A stretch of 64,000 bases of DNA from positions 1 through 64,000 of the forward strand of contig JAEUWP010000319.1 in assembly GCA_018524725.1 (NCBI GenBank), given 5' to 3'. The stretch is from Podaxis mareebaensis. Taxonomy: Eukaryota; Basidiomycota; Agaricomycetes; Agaricales; Agaricaceae. Shown here in pieces: positions 46,422 to 58,913 of the stretch. The position numbers and the translations under genes are program-made. Positions within the stretch are counted from its first letter, which is position 1. Every line of letters begins with the position of its first letter. Under the pieces are notes generated by a model, which saw nothing but the letters and a program-made list of their open reading frames with translations, searched no databases and had not been told where the DNA came from.

Positions 46422-48593
46422 AGACCATTTTATGGTCTCTTGGTGTGAGAGAGGAGAGGATTAATAAATAGTCATGTATGATAGGGTATAGGTCTGAGAC
46501 AAATAAGATGCTCAGTTTCAGGGTATAGGGTATATGGCTGAGACGACTAGGTCACTTGGATACAGTTTTAATAAGTGGTGAGGCTGAAGGGGTAAAGTCC
46601 CTCAGCTGGTGTGCAGGGAGTCGAGTCATGAGACTTGACCATGATAGGGGTCAGGCTGTGAGGCCTGGGAGAGGATAAGAGTGGAATCAAGTCATGAGAC
46701 TTGATGAGGATAGTTACATGGCAGAGTGACTAGGTCGCTCCCCTGTCGTTGATAGAAAATTAGGCAGGGGGCAATGAAGTTCCCCCAGCCCTAGGTGTGG
46801 AGCTGTTTGACGATGCAATATCATTGTCAGATGTGTCAGTGGGTGATGACTTGCTTTCAGGAGGAAGGATGGAGGGATGATCAACCTCCATTGGTCAGGC
46901 TTCAGTCAAGGGGTGATCCTTGACCTGAGCCTCACTAGATGCGACAGGTGGAGTCAATTTGCTGGACCCATCAACCACAGGTGTGGTTGGGGGTTTGAGC
47001 AGGTGTGGAAGGTACTCCCACTTGCTTAGGAGGCAGAAGTGAGTGGGGCCCCCAGCCTTTAACCAGCTGGGGTCATCTTGCATTTCCTTCCCTGTGCGAA
47101 GGAATTCTCATTGTTTGAAGAAGTATGACCTGAGAAGGTCATGGTCATTGGGGTAGAACCACCTGTCCCATCTCTTGATGGCTGGGGGTGGTCCATATAG
47201 GTTGAGACAATGGATATGTTTGTCATCCCAGTCATGATACATGGACTGGTGACTAGGTTCACCAGTATAGGATTGATCCAAGTAATGGATCCCAAAGAGG
47301 TAAGCATGGTCGACCCAGGATGGATCAACTCCATTGTGGATGAGAACCTTGGTGATGGTGTTGAGGTTCATGTTTGGCACTTGACTATCATCAATGTCAA
47401 GCAATTGGAAATAACATGTTGGTCCCAGTTGTGGGACAAAGGGGCATTCAGGATGTTGAGTGTTCCAACACTTGATGTATTCTCTATAAAGTCACAGTGA
47501 TGCAACTAGGACAGTGAAGAGCTGGGTGAATCTCACCTGGCCAGCATGATTGGGGCCACATTCAGGTGGCCCAAAGAAGCAAGCTAGGCCATACCTGAAA
47601 GTAGTTCAATGATGTACAAGCCATCTATGCTTGAACAGGATACCATTGACAGGGTTGTTGGACCCCAGGCAGCTATGGGTAAGAAGATATCAACTAAGAT
47701 GGTTGATATTGAAGAGGCCAGCTCCTGTGGGCTGAGTGAAACCCATGCCCTGGGTCTGGTTTTTGGGATTCAAGACATGAGCTTGTTCATACACTTGTGA
47801 CAGTTGGTGCTCTTCCCTTATCTCAGTGGTTATTCTGGATGGGTGCATGTCTGGGTGGAAGCCACTATAGTGCAACAGGAAGATCATTGTGTCATCATGG
47901 TGCTCCTCCTCTGTGTGCTGAGCTATTTTGTAGAGCTCAGTCAGGAGGTGGTGTGCCTCAGCTCAATGTTTGGCTTTGGCATGATGATTATTGAGAAGCT
48001 TGATCAGCTTCTCTACTTCGTGGGGGGTCATAGGCAGTCTGTGACAGGCTGCCTTATAAACTGGATGGGTGGCTGGGATTTCGAACTCCTGGCCTTTGCA
48101 TTCTGCCATTGCAGCGATGGTGGAGGTGGCTCTGGCGAACACAGTATTGGTTCACTATGAGTAATGAACTTGCTGCAACAACATGTTCCACATGCTGTTG
48201 TCACATTTGTGACTATGGACCTGGCTGTGTTGCCATAGTCCCCACATGGGTGGAATAATGCCATTACAACCTGGCAGGTTGTGGATGATTGTTGAGATGT
48301 TGACCTAGAGGTCAATGATTGAGGGGCCTTCTTCTTACCCTTCTTGGGTTTGAAGTCTTTGGCTGTGTCTTCCTCCTCACTGTCATGTCCTCAGGTGTGA
48401 GGTAATTGGGGACAACTCGAGGAGCATCCTCAAGTTTGGTGGGGAGACAGACCAGAATGAGTGGTGCATAGTTGCATGTGGGAGAGGTGGGACCTGGAAT
48501 CCCAGGTCCTGACAGTAGTTCTTTGATACATGATGACTGCTCAGAAGTGGTCATTGGTGGGAGTGGGGTGTCATCCATTGGGACATCATCATA
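46422..48593 (-). pseudogene. Distal part of the post-pol accessory region of the gypsy element
   Basis: Minus-strand frames separated by stops continue the frame that begins at 51,531, beyond the Tc1-like insertion. The nearest piece reads DDVPMDDTPLPPMTTSEQ and PRVVPNYLTPEDMTVRRKTQ. A more ordered segment lies at 47,108-47,404 (HIHCLNLYGPPPAIKRWDRW, FYPNDHDLLRSYFFKQ), and a Pro/Ser-rich end follows (46,895-47,083). The aromatic, charged segment looks like a folded domain, but I cannot name its family. Many stops; dead. Confidence 0.5.
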
Positions 48594-48802
48594 CAGTGAG
48601 CAACAAAACTGTTCCAATGTTTGGAACTTTTAGAAAGAAATTACAATATCTCTGAACTGGTTAAGGTGACTACCTCCAAAATATTTCTGAGAATAGCCTA
48701 GTATCTTAATTTTGATCCCATCAAGTTTCATTATGTAATTACTTTACCCTCATTTAATATCAATTATTGGGTCAATATTACTCATTGGAACAGTTTTGTT
48801 GC
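48594..48802 (+). repeat. Left terminal inverted repeat of the Tc1-like element
   Basis: Outer motif GCAACAAAACTGTTCCAATG at 48,600-48,619, and the inverted inner copy CATTGGAACAGTTTTGTTGC ending at 48,802. Confidence 0.9.
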
Positions 48803-48834
48803 CAATGTTCTAGTACATACATACAAGGGTATAA

Positions 48835-49892
48835 CTAGTACTTGGTGTATCCTCCATTAGCCCTTATCACTGCCTCTATCCTCCTAGGCATACTTTCAAT
48901 CAACTTCTGACACTCAGAAGCTAGTGTGTCATTCCACTGGTCCTGTACCCTCTCCCATAGTTTATTTATTCTCTTGAATAGAGATTCATACTCTCCTAGT
49001 TTTTCTTGAGGCAATCCCATAAGTGTTCAATGGGATTGAGGTATAGAGACTGTGCTAGCCATGAAAGAACCTTGAATTGGTTTTCCTGAAACTAGGCTGT
49101 AGCCTTTTTGCTCTTTTATTTGGGGTCATTATCCTGTTGAAAAATCATTTCATTCTTCTCCAGCCCATGCCACTCTACAGTCCTTCCAAGTTCATCTTCC
49201 AGAATATTCACACAGAGGTTATCATCCATTTTCCCATCAATCTTAGTTGCAAACCTAGTTCCATCCCATAACATGCAGCTCCAAATCATGAGTGATCCTC
49301 CTCTAAACTTAATTATTCCCTCTATCAGCCTATCACTAAGGCCCTTTTCTGGCCTTTTCCATTCCTGCTTCCTACCATCTGACCCCAACCTATTAATCTT
49401 AGTCTCATCAGACTATATAACCTTCTTCTAGTCCTCCAGGGTCCAATGCTGGTATACCAAAGCAAAGTCCATTCCTTCCCTCCTATGCATAGTACTAAGG
49501 AAAGGCTTTTTCTTCTTCACTACAGCTTTGAGACCTGCCTTCTTCAAGTGTCTTCTGACAGTCTGAAATGGGAGTGATGTCCTATTCACCCTACTCAGTG
49601 ATTTGGTCACATCCTGGGCAGTATCAGCCTTGCCAGAGCCAATAAGATGAAGGGCATATCTAATATTGGCAGAAGTGAGTTTCTAAGGATGGCCTCCAGG
49701 GTTATAGGAAAGTGTGGGAAAGTGTTGAGAGCACAGTCTGGAGATAGAGGACTTGGAAACACCAGTAGTAGCATGGATCTGAGCATATGTTTTGTCATCA
49801 GAAAGCATAGAGAGGATAGTAGCCTTAGTAGAGGAGGGGAGATAGTGTATGATACAAAAAAGGGGTAAGACCTGATGGAAAATACTTGTCAT
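48835..49892 (-). pseudogene. Tc1/mariner transposase, degenerate
   Basis: The N-terminal helix-turn-helix region reads TKATILSMLSDDKTYAQI...GVSKSSISRLC, followed by a second DNA-binding part (SLPFQTVRRHLKKAGLKA). The DDE-type catalytic core shows S-D-E-T-K-I at about 49,395-49,415, Q-Q-D-N-D-P-K at about 49,116, and N-P-I-E-H-L near 49,020 as the last acidic residue. TAG and TGA stops stand where Trp or Arg is expected, for example E-D-stop-K-K-V-I-stop-S-D-E. The C-terminus runs to about 48,835 (ESMPRRIEAVIRANGGYTKY), so domain order is complete but the gene is dead. Confidence 0.85.
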
Positions 49893-49991
49893 CAGGTCTA
49901 TAAATACAGGAGGAGTGATTAGTTACATAATCTTGTTGAATGCAATCAACAAAGTCATATGAACTGTTTATCTTTTCCTGCTTCATAGTCT

Positions 49992-50200
49992 GCAACAAAA
50001 CTGTTCCAATGAGTAGTATTAATTAATTAATGCATATTAAATGGAACTAGAAGTTTTATGTCATTATACTTGATGGGATCAATGGTGACATAATAAGCTA
50101 TGTATATAAATATTTTCAGAGAAACTGCTTTAGCTGATCTAGAGAAATATTAATTTCTTTCCAAAAGTTCTAAACATTGGAACAGTTTTGTTGCTCACTG
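49992..50200 (-). repeat. Right terminal inverted repeat of the Tc1-like element
   Basis: Reverse complement of the left repeat with mostly transition differences; the same length (209 bp) from the outer end to the inner motif. Confidence 0.9.
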
Positions 50201-50271
50201 TAGATGAGCATGATGTCTGGTTCTTGGGTGACCAACTCATCAGTCATCCTGATGGGTGAATCTTGTTGCCT

Positions 50272-51531
50272 TCACTTGGACAACTTTTTGATAGGTGTTG
50301 GTTCTTGACTAGTGCCAGGTGCACTAGTCTTGGAGGAGGTTGCTGTTGGGTGAGTGCTGGGAGCACTCGCCTTCTTGGATGTGACAGGCAGTAGCTTGGT
50401 TTGTGCAGCTGCCTTTGAGGATGAAGGTGATGAGCAAGCACTGCCAGTGCTCACTTTGGAAAATGTAGAGGATGTGCAAGTCATTGTGTTACTCACAGCT
50501 GAAGCATATGATTTTGGTTGAGCTGATGAGCTCGACACAGGTTGTTGTTGCTGTTGTAGTGGAGCCGGGGTGGCTCCACTAGGAGGTGTTAGAGAACCAG
50601 ATAGGGTCCTCTTTTTTGACACATGAATCATGGCCTTGAGCTCATACTCTCTCAATTGCTGTACAGCGGAGAGTGTATCATTGAGGCAGTGGAGGCATCC
50701 TTCAAGGACGCTGATGTGCATGTTTTTGTTTTGTATAATCTCAACAAGCTCATTGAGAACTTGATTGATCAACTTGTCAAATGGGTTGATTATGTCAATG
50801 AGGTGGTCATTTAATCCAACCTCGCATAATTGAGATATGAGGCCCAAGTTCTGTTCCTTGTATTGCTGTTGGAGTAAGTCTTGCTCCAATGTGCATTGTT
50901 TGCCTTTGGCTCTCAATGACCCAGACATTGTTGAAGGCATGGGGTGAGGTAGTTGCTGAGTGTATTCACTCAGCACAGTTGGGTAGTGATGGTGATGGGC
51001 CAACTGGAGTGCAGTTGGTGGTGGTGGTGATGTGTGATAGGGGTGGTAAGGCATTGTTGTTAGATGATGGAGCATTGGCAGTGGAGGAGGGTAGTATGCA
51101 GGGTTTGGGTAACCCTGTGAGTATGGATTGAATGGAGGGTGGCCGAATTGTTGATTCAGCCATTGCTTGAATTGTGGGTGTTGAGACATCAATGTTGGTA
51201 TTGTTGACAGTAAGGTGCAATGAGGGTCTTGGTGCTCTTGCTGATGCTCGGGCTGACTCATAAATGTTGGGATGGGGTCTGAGGTTGTGTCCATCAACTC
51301 CCTCCCCCTCCCAGGACCTGTCCAGGGTCCTTGGAATGTGGATGGTGCAGAGCCACTTGTGCTACTCTGCTGAGGCATGGAGGTTGGTTGTTGTGGTTGT
51401 TGTGGGTGCTGAGGGTTTATGGTGGTGGTTGTAGAGAGAGAAGAGGCGACCTTTGCAAGTTGCTGTTGGTAATATATTGTAGGATTCTCAAGGTTGAAGT
51501 TAATCTCTTCAACCCAATTTGTGCCTACCAT
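50272..51531 (-). pseudogene. Post-pol accessory reading frame of the gypsy element, Gln/Pro-rich
   Basis: 419 codons open in one piece, starting MVGTNWVEEINFNLENPT. The start overlaps the last codons of pol by 23 nt in another frame. The first half is Gln/Pro/His-rich with several PQQP and HHHHYP runs. The middle (about 50,650-50,930) has a regular hydrophobic pattern (LGLISQLCEVGLNDHLIDII, LINQVLNELVEIIQNKN) that could form a coiled coil. The last third is Ser/Thr/Ala-rich and basic. After a stop the frame resumes and is cut at 50,201 by the Tc1-like element. No known domain was recognised. The tight overlap with pol suggests it belongs to the element rather than to captured host DNA. Confidence 0.6.
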
Positions 51532-54500
51532 TTCTGGTAGGCTGTGATTGGGGTCTAAGTTGCTGAACCTTCAACACTCCTTGTAGCTCCAGGTACCTGT
51601 CCAACACCATGAGTTCTTCATAGTGTTGTATTGGTTCCCAAGTGGTGTCTCCCAGACTCCACTGGACCTGAAATTTGATCTTGCCATTGTTGGTAAACTG
51701 ATGGCCTATGATCTCCTTGATGAACCATTCATGCTCGTCATCAAACCTGAAGTCATATGGCTTGGGCTGTGATTGTTCTGGGAATAAGGTGTTGTCTGAG
51801 GCATGATATGGCCTCAGAAGATTTATGTGAAACACTGGATGAATTTTCCAGTGTAATAACACTGGAGGTAGTTCCAATTTGTAATTGGAAGTCTCTGGCT
51901 TCAATTCTAGGACCTTGTATGGTCCTATAAACTTTGGACAGAGCTTTTGAGCTCTGTCTTTTGGTAATGAGAGGTTCTGTGTAGAAAGGTAGACTAAGTC
52001 TCCTTTCTCAATACAAGGTTCAGGCCCTTGTTTTTTGTTGGCATTGTGGGTTTGGAAAACCCATGATTCTATTATTGCATCATGGGCAGCTGCTAAGTTT
52101 AGCAGTGCTGCTTCTGCAAAGGTTTTTATCCCTTTGTGGACAGTTTCAGTGTTGCAGCTGTCCTAGATCATGGATGGCATATATCCATAATTCAACTCGA
52201 ATGGGGTGTATTTTGTGGTAGCTGAGATGCTCAAGTTGATTGCAAACTTGGTTAATGGTGCTTTGTCAACCCAATTAGTTTGGTCATAGCATACTGTTGC
52301 ATGGAAGATCTGACCAATATTGTGATTCATTTGCTCAGTCTGGCCATCTGTTTGAGGGTGAAAAGAAGTTGACATTAGGAGCTTGGCTCCTAATATCTTG
52401 TGAAGTTCTCTCCACCAGGTGGATATGAATTTTGAGTCTTGATCACTCACAATTGAGCTTGGTAGTCTGTGTAAGCATATGATATCTTGTACATAAACCC
52501 ATGACAGCTCTGACACTGTCATTTTTGTGTGCACTGGTATTAAGTGCACCATGCTTGTCATTCAGCACATAACTACCCAGAGATAGTTAAAGCCTCTGGA
52601 TTCTGGGAATGGACCAACGAAGTCCATCCCAATTGAGTCCCAGGGTTTGGTAGGAATCAGTAGAGAGTGTAGCTCTCCACTGGGTTTTGTGTTCAATGTC
52701 TTGGTTCAACCACATGTCTCACAAGTTCCACAGAACTTGCGACAATCTTTTACCAATGAAGGCCACCAGTACCATCTGTGGACATACTCTGCCATTCGCT
52801 GGTTGCCTAGGTGTCTCACAATTTTGTGGGCCTTCATCAGTACCTGGGTTATAAGTCACCTGTCATTTGGAATACATATGACTCAGTCTCCTAGGGGGGT
52901 TTTCTTCATGATCACTCCTTGGTTATCCACAGAGAAGTCTCTATACTTCTCTGGAGATTGTTTGACTATACTCATTAATGAATCTGCTTTGTATCCAGTG
53001 ATGACTTTGTCAATGAAGTCATCCCCAATGGTGAAACTGGCAGCATTGCCAGTTGCAGAGAGTGACTCACCAAGGGTTATTCCCTTGGTTTTGCATTTTT
53101 GTGTTGAGCATTTCACTTGGCCAATATCTGGTTCTACAGCACAGAGGGCAGCTGCCTCTTGAAGCTCTTCAGCTTCAATATCTCATTATTCACACTTTTC
53201 TTGGAGTCTGGCACTTCACCTGACTCCTTTGTCATTTATGGCTGCCAGTCAATCTTGCAGACATTGTATCTCTGCTCTTCTTGGTGCTGGCAAGTCATCT
53301 CCTTTGGGGTTGATATGAAAGTTGGCCTGTATGTACTCCCCACTGGAGTGCTCTTCCCCCAGTCAATCACTCTCATAGTATCATGAGAGACAGTTGGCAA
53401 TCTTGTTGCATTCTCCTTTGACATAGGTTATGTCAAAGTTGAACCTCAACATATAGTCAAGCCATTGTCATTGTCAGCTCAACAATTTCAATTGAGTTTT
53501 GAAAAACTCAAGTGCTTTATGGTCGGTAATGATGTGGATTCAGTAACCCACCAGCTTATCCTCTCACTTCAGTAGTGCTTTGAGGATAGCCAACATTTTG
53601 AGTTCATGCACAGCATAGTTCTGCTGTGCTGCAGAGAACTTTTTGGACATGAATCCTACTGGGCAACAGTCCACCCAGCTGGGGCCTTGTCCATACATGG
53701 CACTGACACTGGTTTTTGAAGCATCACAGATAACCCATATGGGTTCTCTGTTCTTCGGATCTATTGGTTGGATCATGGGTGTTTTACAACAGATGCATTT
53801 GATCATATCAAAGCATCTCTGATGTAATGGTTGCCAGTGGAATAGTGTTCTGTTCTGCATTATGGCCATTAATGGGCCAGTATATGCAGTTACATCCAGC
53901 AGAAAGTTGGACACATAGTTAATGAGTCTGACAAATTTCTGCACATCATTATAGTTGTGAGGGATTCTCCACTTGCAGATCTGGGATAGTTTATCGGTAT
54001 CAGGGTGGATACCATTATTGTCTATTACATGACCAAGACAGTCTACTCAGTCTGCATACAGTTCTACCTTCAATTCTTTGATGTAGAGCTGTTGTTGGCA
54101 CAGTTGGTCTAATACGAGCTGTAGATGCTGCTTGTGTTCCTCCACAGAATTAGAAAATATAAATATATCATCCAGGTATATGTGGATGAATATGCCAATG
54201 ACATCTCTAAAAATAGCTGTCATCAATCTTTGGAATGTGGCAGGGGCATTACAGTCCCCTTGCTGCATGATGTTACTGACATAAGTTCCCACAATGGTGG
54301 AGAAGGCTGTCTTCTCCACATCCTCAGGTCGGACTCTAACCTGTTCATATGCATTGGCTAGATCAATCTTAGAGTGATATCTCACTCTAGCTACATCTTT
54401 GTGGATTACTTCTTGATCAGGTAAAGGAGTTACATCCTTTACTGTGTTATCATTTTGCTCCTTCACATCGACAACTGTATGCAGTTGTCCATCCTTCTTG

Positions 54501-55774
54501 GGGATGCAAAGCAAAGGGGCTGCTTGCATAACATTGTGGGGTTCCCACCACCCTGCATCAATGTAACAGTTGAGTTTTACATGGAACTCCTCCTATAATG
54601 ACTATAGGCATCTGGGCAAGTGATAGTTATATCACTTGTTCTCCTCAATGAGGTGAATCTCATGATTCACCTCTCAGAATGGGGGTAGGTGAGATGGTGT
54701 TCCCTGCATCATATCGTGGTAGTTGCACATCAACCACTGCTTAATCTGCAGTATTTTGTGCTGGTTCTGGTCACCTGAATTATCAGGTGGTTTCTTTGTT
54801 TCGAATTGAGCATGTGTGTCCTCAATTTGTTTTATGCAGTTGTCTTCCATTGGTAGATGGACAACTGTCATACTATGGATATAGTCCCTGAGGGACCACT
54901 CAGGGTACCTTATCCTGGTGAATTCTTCTGTGTGGACAATATTGTCTACACTGCTTGGGGTGTATCCCATAGATAGTGGGTGTCCATCTGTGGGTTGTTT
55001 CATTGACCAGATGCCTAATACCATGGTGTTCCATTCGTCAGACATCCATGGGTCATAGTACCAGTTGTATATTGCCTTGGCAACCAGTGTTTCAATGAGT
55101 CATTTGTGGACTGGTGGTCCTTGCTTTTGATGAGCTAGTAACTCATCTTTGACTGAGACAATAGGGTGGAATTTAGGTTCACTCATGTATCATGGATGGG
55201 GGAGTTTCTCCCCATAGTCTTCATCTCTTGTCCTCGAGGGGATCTCCTTGAGAATATGGGGATAATTGTGGGGAAGTTTTTCCCCAACATGTAATCCACT
55301 TGCTTCAGTGACATCCTCTACTGTCACTCAATTTTTAGTGGGCTCTTTGCCTCCATATAGTCATGTTGACTGATGTTTATCAGTCAAACAATGGCAATGG
55401 AGCCACATATCTGAATTACTGATGGTGTTGGTAGCTAGAAAGCTGACTCCATCTATGATAATGGCTCAATTCTCAAAATTGAGCTTCACTTTATGCCAAT
55501 GCATAAAGGGAGTTCCAATAATTATGTCATAGTGATCAAAGTTTGCTATGTCAAGGTACGATGAAGTTTTTATAGGCCCAACTATTAATTCAACAGTTGT
55601 GCCATACTTCACAGTGGATCTACTACCAACTGTGCCTAGTTGGAGCATGTGCAGATCTTCTAGTTCACTGACTTTAACATCAGCAATTTGAGCAAAGGCT
55701 GGGATCATCCCGGAAGTTGTACTCCCTGAGTCCCAGAGCATCCAGGCTTTGATGCTGTTAATACTGATATACAA
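51509..55774 (-). pseudogene. pol of minus-strand gypsy element (protease to chromodomain)
   Basis: Domains from right to left. Protease at 55,774-55,466, with an intact W-D-S-G-S-T and later IIIGTPFMHW. Reverse transcriptase at 54,529-54,047, with LCIPKKDGQLHTVVDV, RYHSKIDLANAYEQV and an intact YLDDIFIFS. RNase H at 53,944-53,564 (VICDASKTSVSAMY, SAAQQNYAVHELKMLAI). Integrase core at about 52,561-52,163 (SDQDSKFIS, HPQTDGQTEQMN). Chromodomain at about 51,740-51,600 (EWFIKEIIGHQF, WSLGDTTWEPIQHYEEL). Stops and frame breaks separate the domains, and several are TGA where Arg or Trp is expected. Catalytic motifs survive better than in the gypsy element at the left end of the window. Confidence 0.9.
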
Positions 55775-55834
55775 TGTGAGACATTGTTTCTCACAAGGGG
55801 CAATTTGTGGGTGTAATATCTTTCCTTTATTGGT

Positions 55835-58423
55835 TCAAAGAGTGACTCTTTGAATCTGCTGATTTCGAGGCTCATCTTCCTTGGGGTAATCGGTGAGCAC
55901 ATTGATTTCACTCTCGACAGGAGTATCATTGATACTTGTGAGGAAGTTCATGTCCTTGCTATCAGATCCATAGTCAGACTCAATGATGGTTACTTTGGTG
56001 TATCCATCTTCTGAGGCTTGTGTTGACACATGATCTTTGTCAACTTCATCCTCCTCTTCTTCATAATCAGGCCAGTCATCTTCTGCCTGATCATCGTCTT
56101 CTTCTCCTGTGTGTGATACTCTGTCTTCAGGTATTGCTGTGTGAGCAGCTTGAATCTGTGAAGGTTTACCCTTCAAAGGACACTTGTCTGAGCTAGCATA
56201 ATGGTTACCACCACAGCGATAACATTTTACTGCATTGGTAGTTTTATTGGTGTTGTGGTCCAGTGGTTTACTGGGCTGCCTTGTGCCTTTGTGGTTGCTT
56301 GACTTGTAATCCAGTTGAGCTGTTTTATTTTTAGAGTCATGCAAGAATTGCTGTAACTCTCGAATGTGCATTTGCTTTCACCCATTTGCTACCTTTTTGG
56401 GCATGAATGCCATTCAAGATCTAGATTGATCTCAAATTGGTACCAGACAATTATTATGCATCAGGGGATCTACTCCCCTATTATTCAGATGAAGAACCTG
56501 ACAGTAGTATGATGTCAGTTTCCATCAGCTTTCATATGAGACCATGTAGGTGAGGAACTCATCTAGTGAGTTTGCTTCAGGGGACAGACCTCAATGGAAT
56601 AGCAGGTCTGTCCTCATGTCCTCAGGTATTCCTTCCAGGAATAACTTGATGAGGGTGTAATCATCAGGGTGCACAGTCATGCACTGTGCATTATCTATGA
56701 TGGAGTCATAGTATCCTTGCACTCCAATGCAAGGGTTATAACAGACTTGTTTGAGTCCTTCTCTCACTTTGTGCATGGATGTAGGTAGCATGAAGCAATT
56801 GTACAGAGCAAGTATCACTTCCTCAAAAGTCCAATCAAACTTGGTTCAATTAACATTTATAATGTGCCGAACAATCATTCATTTGGCCTCTCCAGCTAAG
56901 TGGTAAGGTAGGGTATACAGGTGCAGCCTGTCCCTTGCATGATCCATTCCACCTAGACCTTTTAATGCAAGGTCTAGGCAGAGTGTGGATATGAAGTTTT
57001 TGAGGTCACTAAACCTTGGACTCCCACTGTAAGGCTCCAGGCCTTTCTCAGTGGGGGGTTTCCCATTTCTGGGTCTGTACCCCTCTGGGAATTCAAAGGG
57101 TTGTGAGAGATACTCTTGGATAGTTGCACTCAATTGATTGTGCATTAGTTGTGTATGGTTGCAAATGGTGTTCGCAATGCCTAGGGACCCAAAGGTTGGT
57201 GGTACATCTCTAATGAGGGAATATCCTTACCTTGGTCTTTCAGAGGGTTGGTATAATTCCTCCCCTTCATCAGATCCTTCCTCTTGATGACTTCCGTGGC
57301 TGGTCAGTGGTCATGGTACCACTGGGGGATATACTGGAGGAGTGGCTGGGGCTGCTCCTCTTAGTGCAGCTGTGTGTGCCATGGGCAGTGGTAATGATGG
57401 TCATCAAGGATGCAAGGCTCCTCACCTTAGGTTGTTATCATCCAAGGTATCCCTGTCTACAGGGGTTGTTCCTATGAATCAGATGCCTTGGTCTGGGATT
57501 TTCGACCTTCCATACAGTCGAATATCTTCATTCTGCATCTGCTGGAGTGCTACTCGATCACTCCAGTATTCTGTGCATTCTATACTGGGCTTGGATGGCC
57601 CAGTTTCAATCCACTTTTCTCTCTTGCCTCCACTTGGGTTAAGATCAATTTTGACAGAGTGCTTTTCTGAACTCTGTATAGGTCTTGGTTGAATGATAGA
57701 AGCATTGGGGATTGCCCTATTGAGGGCAGTTAGCACTTGTGTTTGGCTTTCTAGACAATGAGAGTATTCATCATCATTTTTGCCAACCTTTTGAGGGGTG
57801 AACAGCTCATCCAAGGCTTGTTGGGTTGAGTATGTTGTGATACTCGACTCTGAAGGGGTTGGGTCCACAGAGGATGATGTTCCTCTGATCAGTGCTTTTC
57901 CTTTGTCAAGGGTGCCACCAAGTGCCACTATAGGGTCAGCATTGGATGGTGATTCTACCTGTGAAAGAGGGTTGTACAGGTGCTCATCACCTGTGTCTTC
58001 CATTTGTTTCCTTGATTGAGCCATAGGCATGGCTCAATAGATTTCATTCATGGGGGTTTCAGGTCATTCCCCTTTATGTTGCTTTGCTGCCTTATACAGC
58101 AAAGCAAGTCATTTAATTGTTTTACATAGGAGATTCTTATACATCTCTGATGTAGGGTCTATTGGTATATCTGTCGAGCTCTTAAACAGCTCAATGGTAT
58201 ATTCTTCTGCATAGAATTGCAGTTCTGCCCTTCTTACAGGGCTTTCGACATGATTCACATCAAAAATGAGGGAAATTCTTTCTTCAAGTGTATATAATTC
58301 ACTTGATATTGCTGTGTTAAACTCAGGCAATGGTGCCCTGTCGGGCAACAATGGTTGCTCACTCTCCTCTTCTATTGGTGGCAGAGTGTGTGAGTTGCCT
58401 CTAGCTGCAGTGTTAGATCCCAT
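55835..58423 (-). pseudogene. gag of minus-strand gypsy element
   Basis: It starts at about 58,423 (MGSNTAARGNSHTLPP) and is broken into several frames. An acidic, Ser-rich N-terminal part (58,423-57,480) is followed by a capsid-like region (57,145-56,520) with YRPRNGKPPTEKGLEPY, FISTLCLDLALKG and FLEGIPEDMRTDLLF. A zinc knuckle sits at about 56,235-56,190: C-Y-R-C-G-G-N-H...C. A strongly acidic linker (EEDDDQAEDDWPDYEEEEDE) leads to the protease. Not functional because of stops, for example after HLAGEAK near 56,879. Confidence 0.8.
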
Positions 58424-58667
58424 AGTCAGATTCTCTGCATTATGTCAACTATTGTTGATGGGTTCTAATTTAAATAGTCTGGAGTGGGGATAATTTCCCT
58501 TTCCTCCATTATTGTCAGTGTGGCTACTGCCACTAGGTGGTGAATCCGATGTGTTATTACGTCAAAGCTTGTTGGGCATTGTCATTCTTGGTTGTCATGT
58601 GTATGTGGTGTTTAGGTGTTATAGGGCATTTTGCTCATGTGTTAGTCCACTCAGTGAACTAAAAAAA

Positions 58668-58908
58668 TGTAAAGCTTTAGGCTTTACAGTTGAGAGACCT
58701 CACACTCACACCAAATAGTTCAAACCTGTTTATTGGGAGACTATGTGGCACAAGCAAAGGTCGGTTGTCCCTGATAACTGAAGTGCCCTAATAAACAGTA
58801 GGTACAAATATATGATGGGGTGATGGGTAAACAAGAATGGTATCAAAGTATAACACAATGACATGGGTTACTTGATTTTCAAATTAAGTGTAAGGGTGCA
58901 CCCTTACA
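58668..58908 (-). repeat. 5' LTR of minus-strand gypsy element
   Basis: 241 bp followed by the target duplication GGAAA (58,909-58,913). On its inner side a run of seven A residues (58,661-58,667) stands where the primer-binding site would be; no tRNA match was recognised. Confidence 0.95.
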
Positions 58909-58913
58909 GGAAA

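Larger units (their letters stand above)
48594..50200 (-). mobile_element. Tc1/mariner-like DNA transposon inside the gypsy element
   Basis: 1,607 bp flanked by TA (48,592-48,593 and 50,201-50,202). The terminal inverted repeats are about 209 bp each (48,594-48,802 and 49,992-50,200). They begin CAGTGAGCAACAAAACTGTT and also carry an inverted inner copy of the same motif at their inner ends. A broken transposase lies between on the minus strand. Taking the element and one TA out rejoins the surrounding accessory frame (MLIY then DDVPMDD). It is therefore the youngest insertion in this block. Confidence 0.93.
46169..58908 (-). mobile_element. Ty3/gypsy chromovirus on the minus strand, with Tc1-like insertion
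   Basis: A 12,740-bp span. LTRs of 241 bp (46,169-46,409 and 58,668-58,908) start TGTAAAGCTTTAGGC and end CCCTTACA, flanked by the target duplication GGAAA (46,164-46,168 and 58,909-58,913). Coding runs right to left: gag, protease, RT, RNase H, integrase, chromodomain, then an unusually long region after pol, with a 1,607-bp Tc1-like element inside it. Without that element the retrotransposon is about 11.1 kb. A purine tract (GGAGGGGGGGGG on the minus strand) abuts the 3' LTR. The LTRs differ mostly at former CpG sites. Decayed and not autonomous as it stands. Confidence 0.95.
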
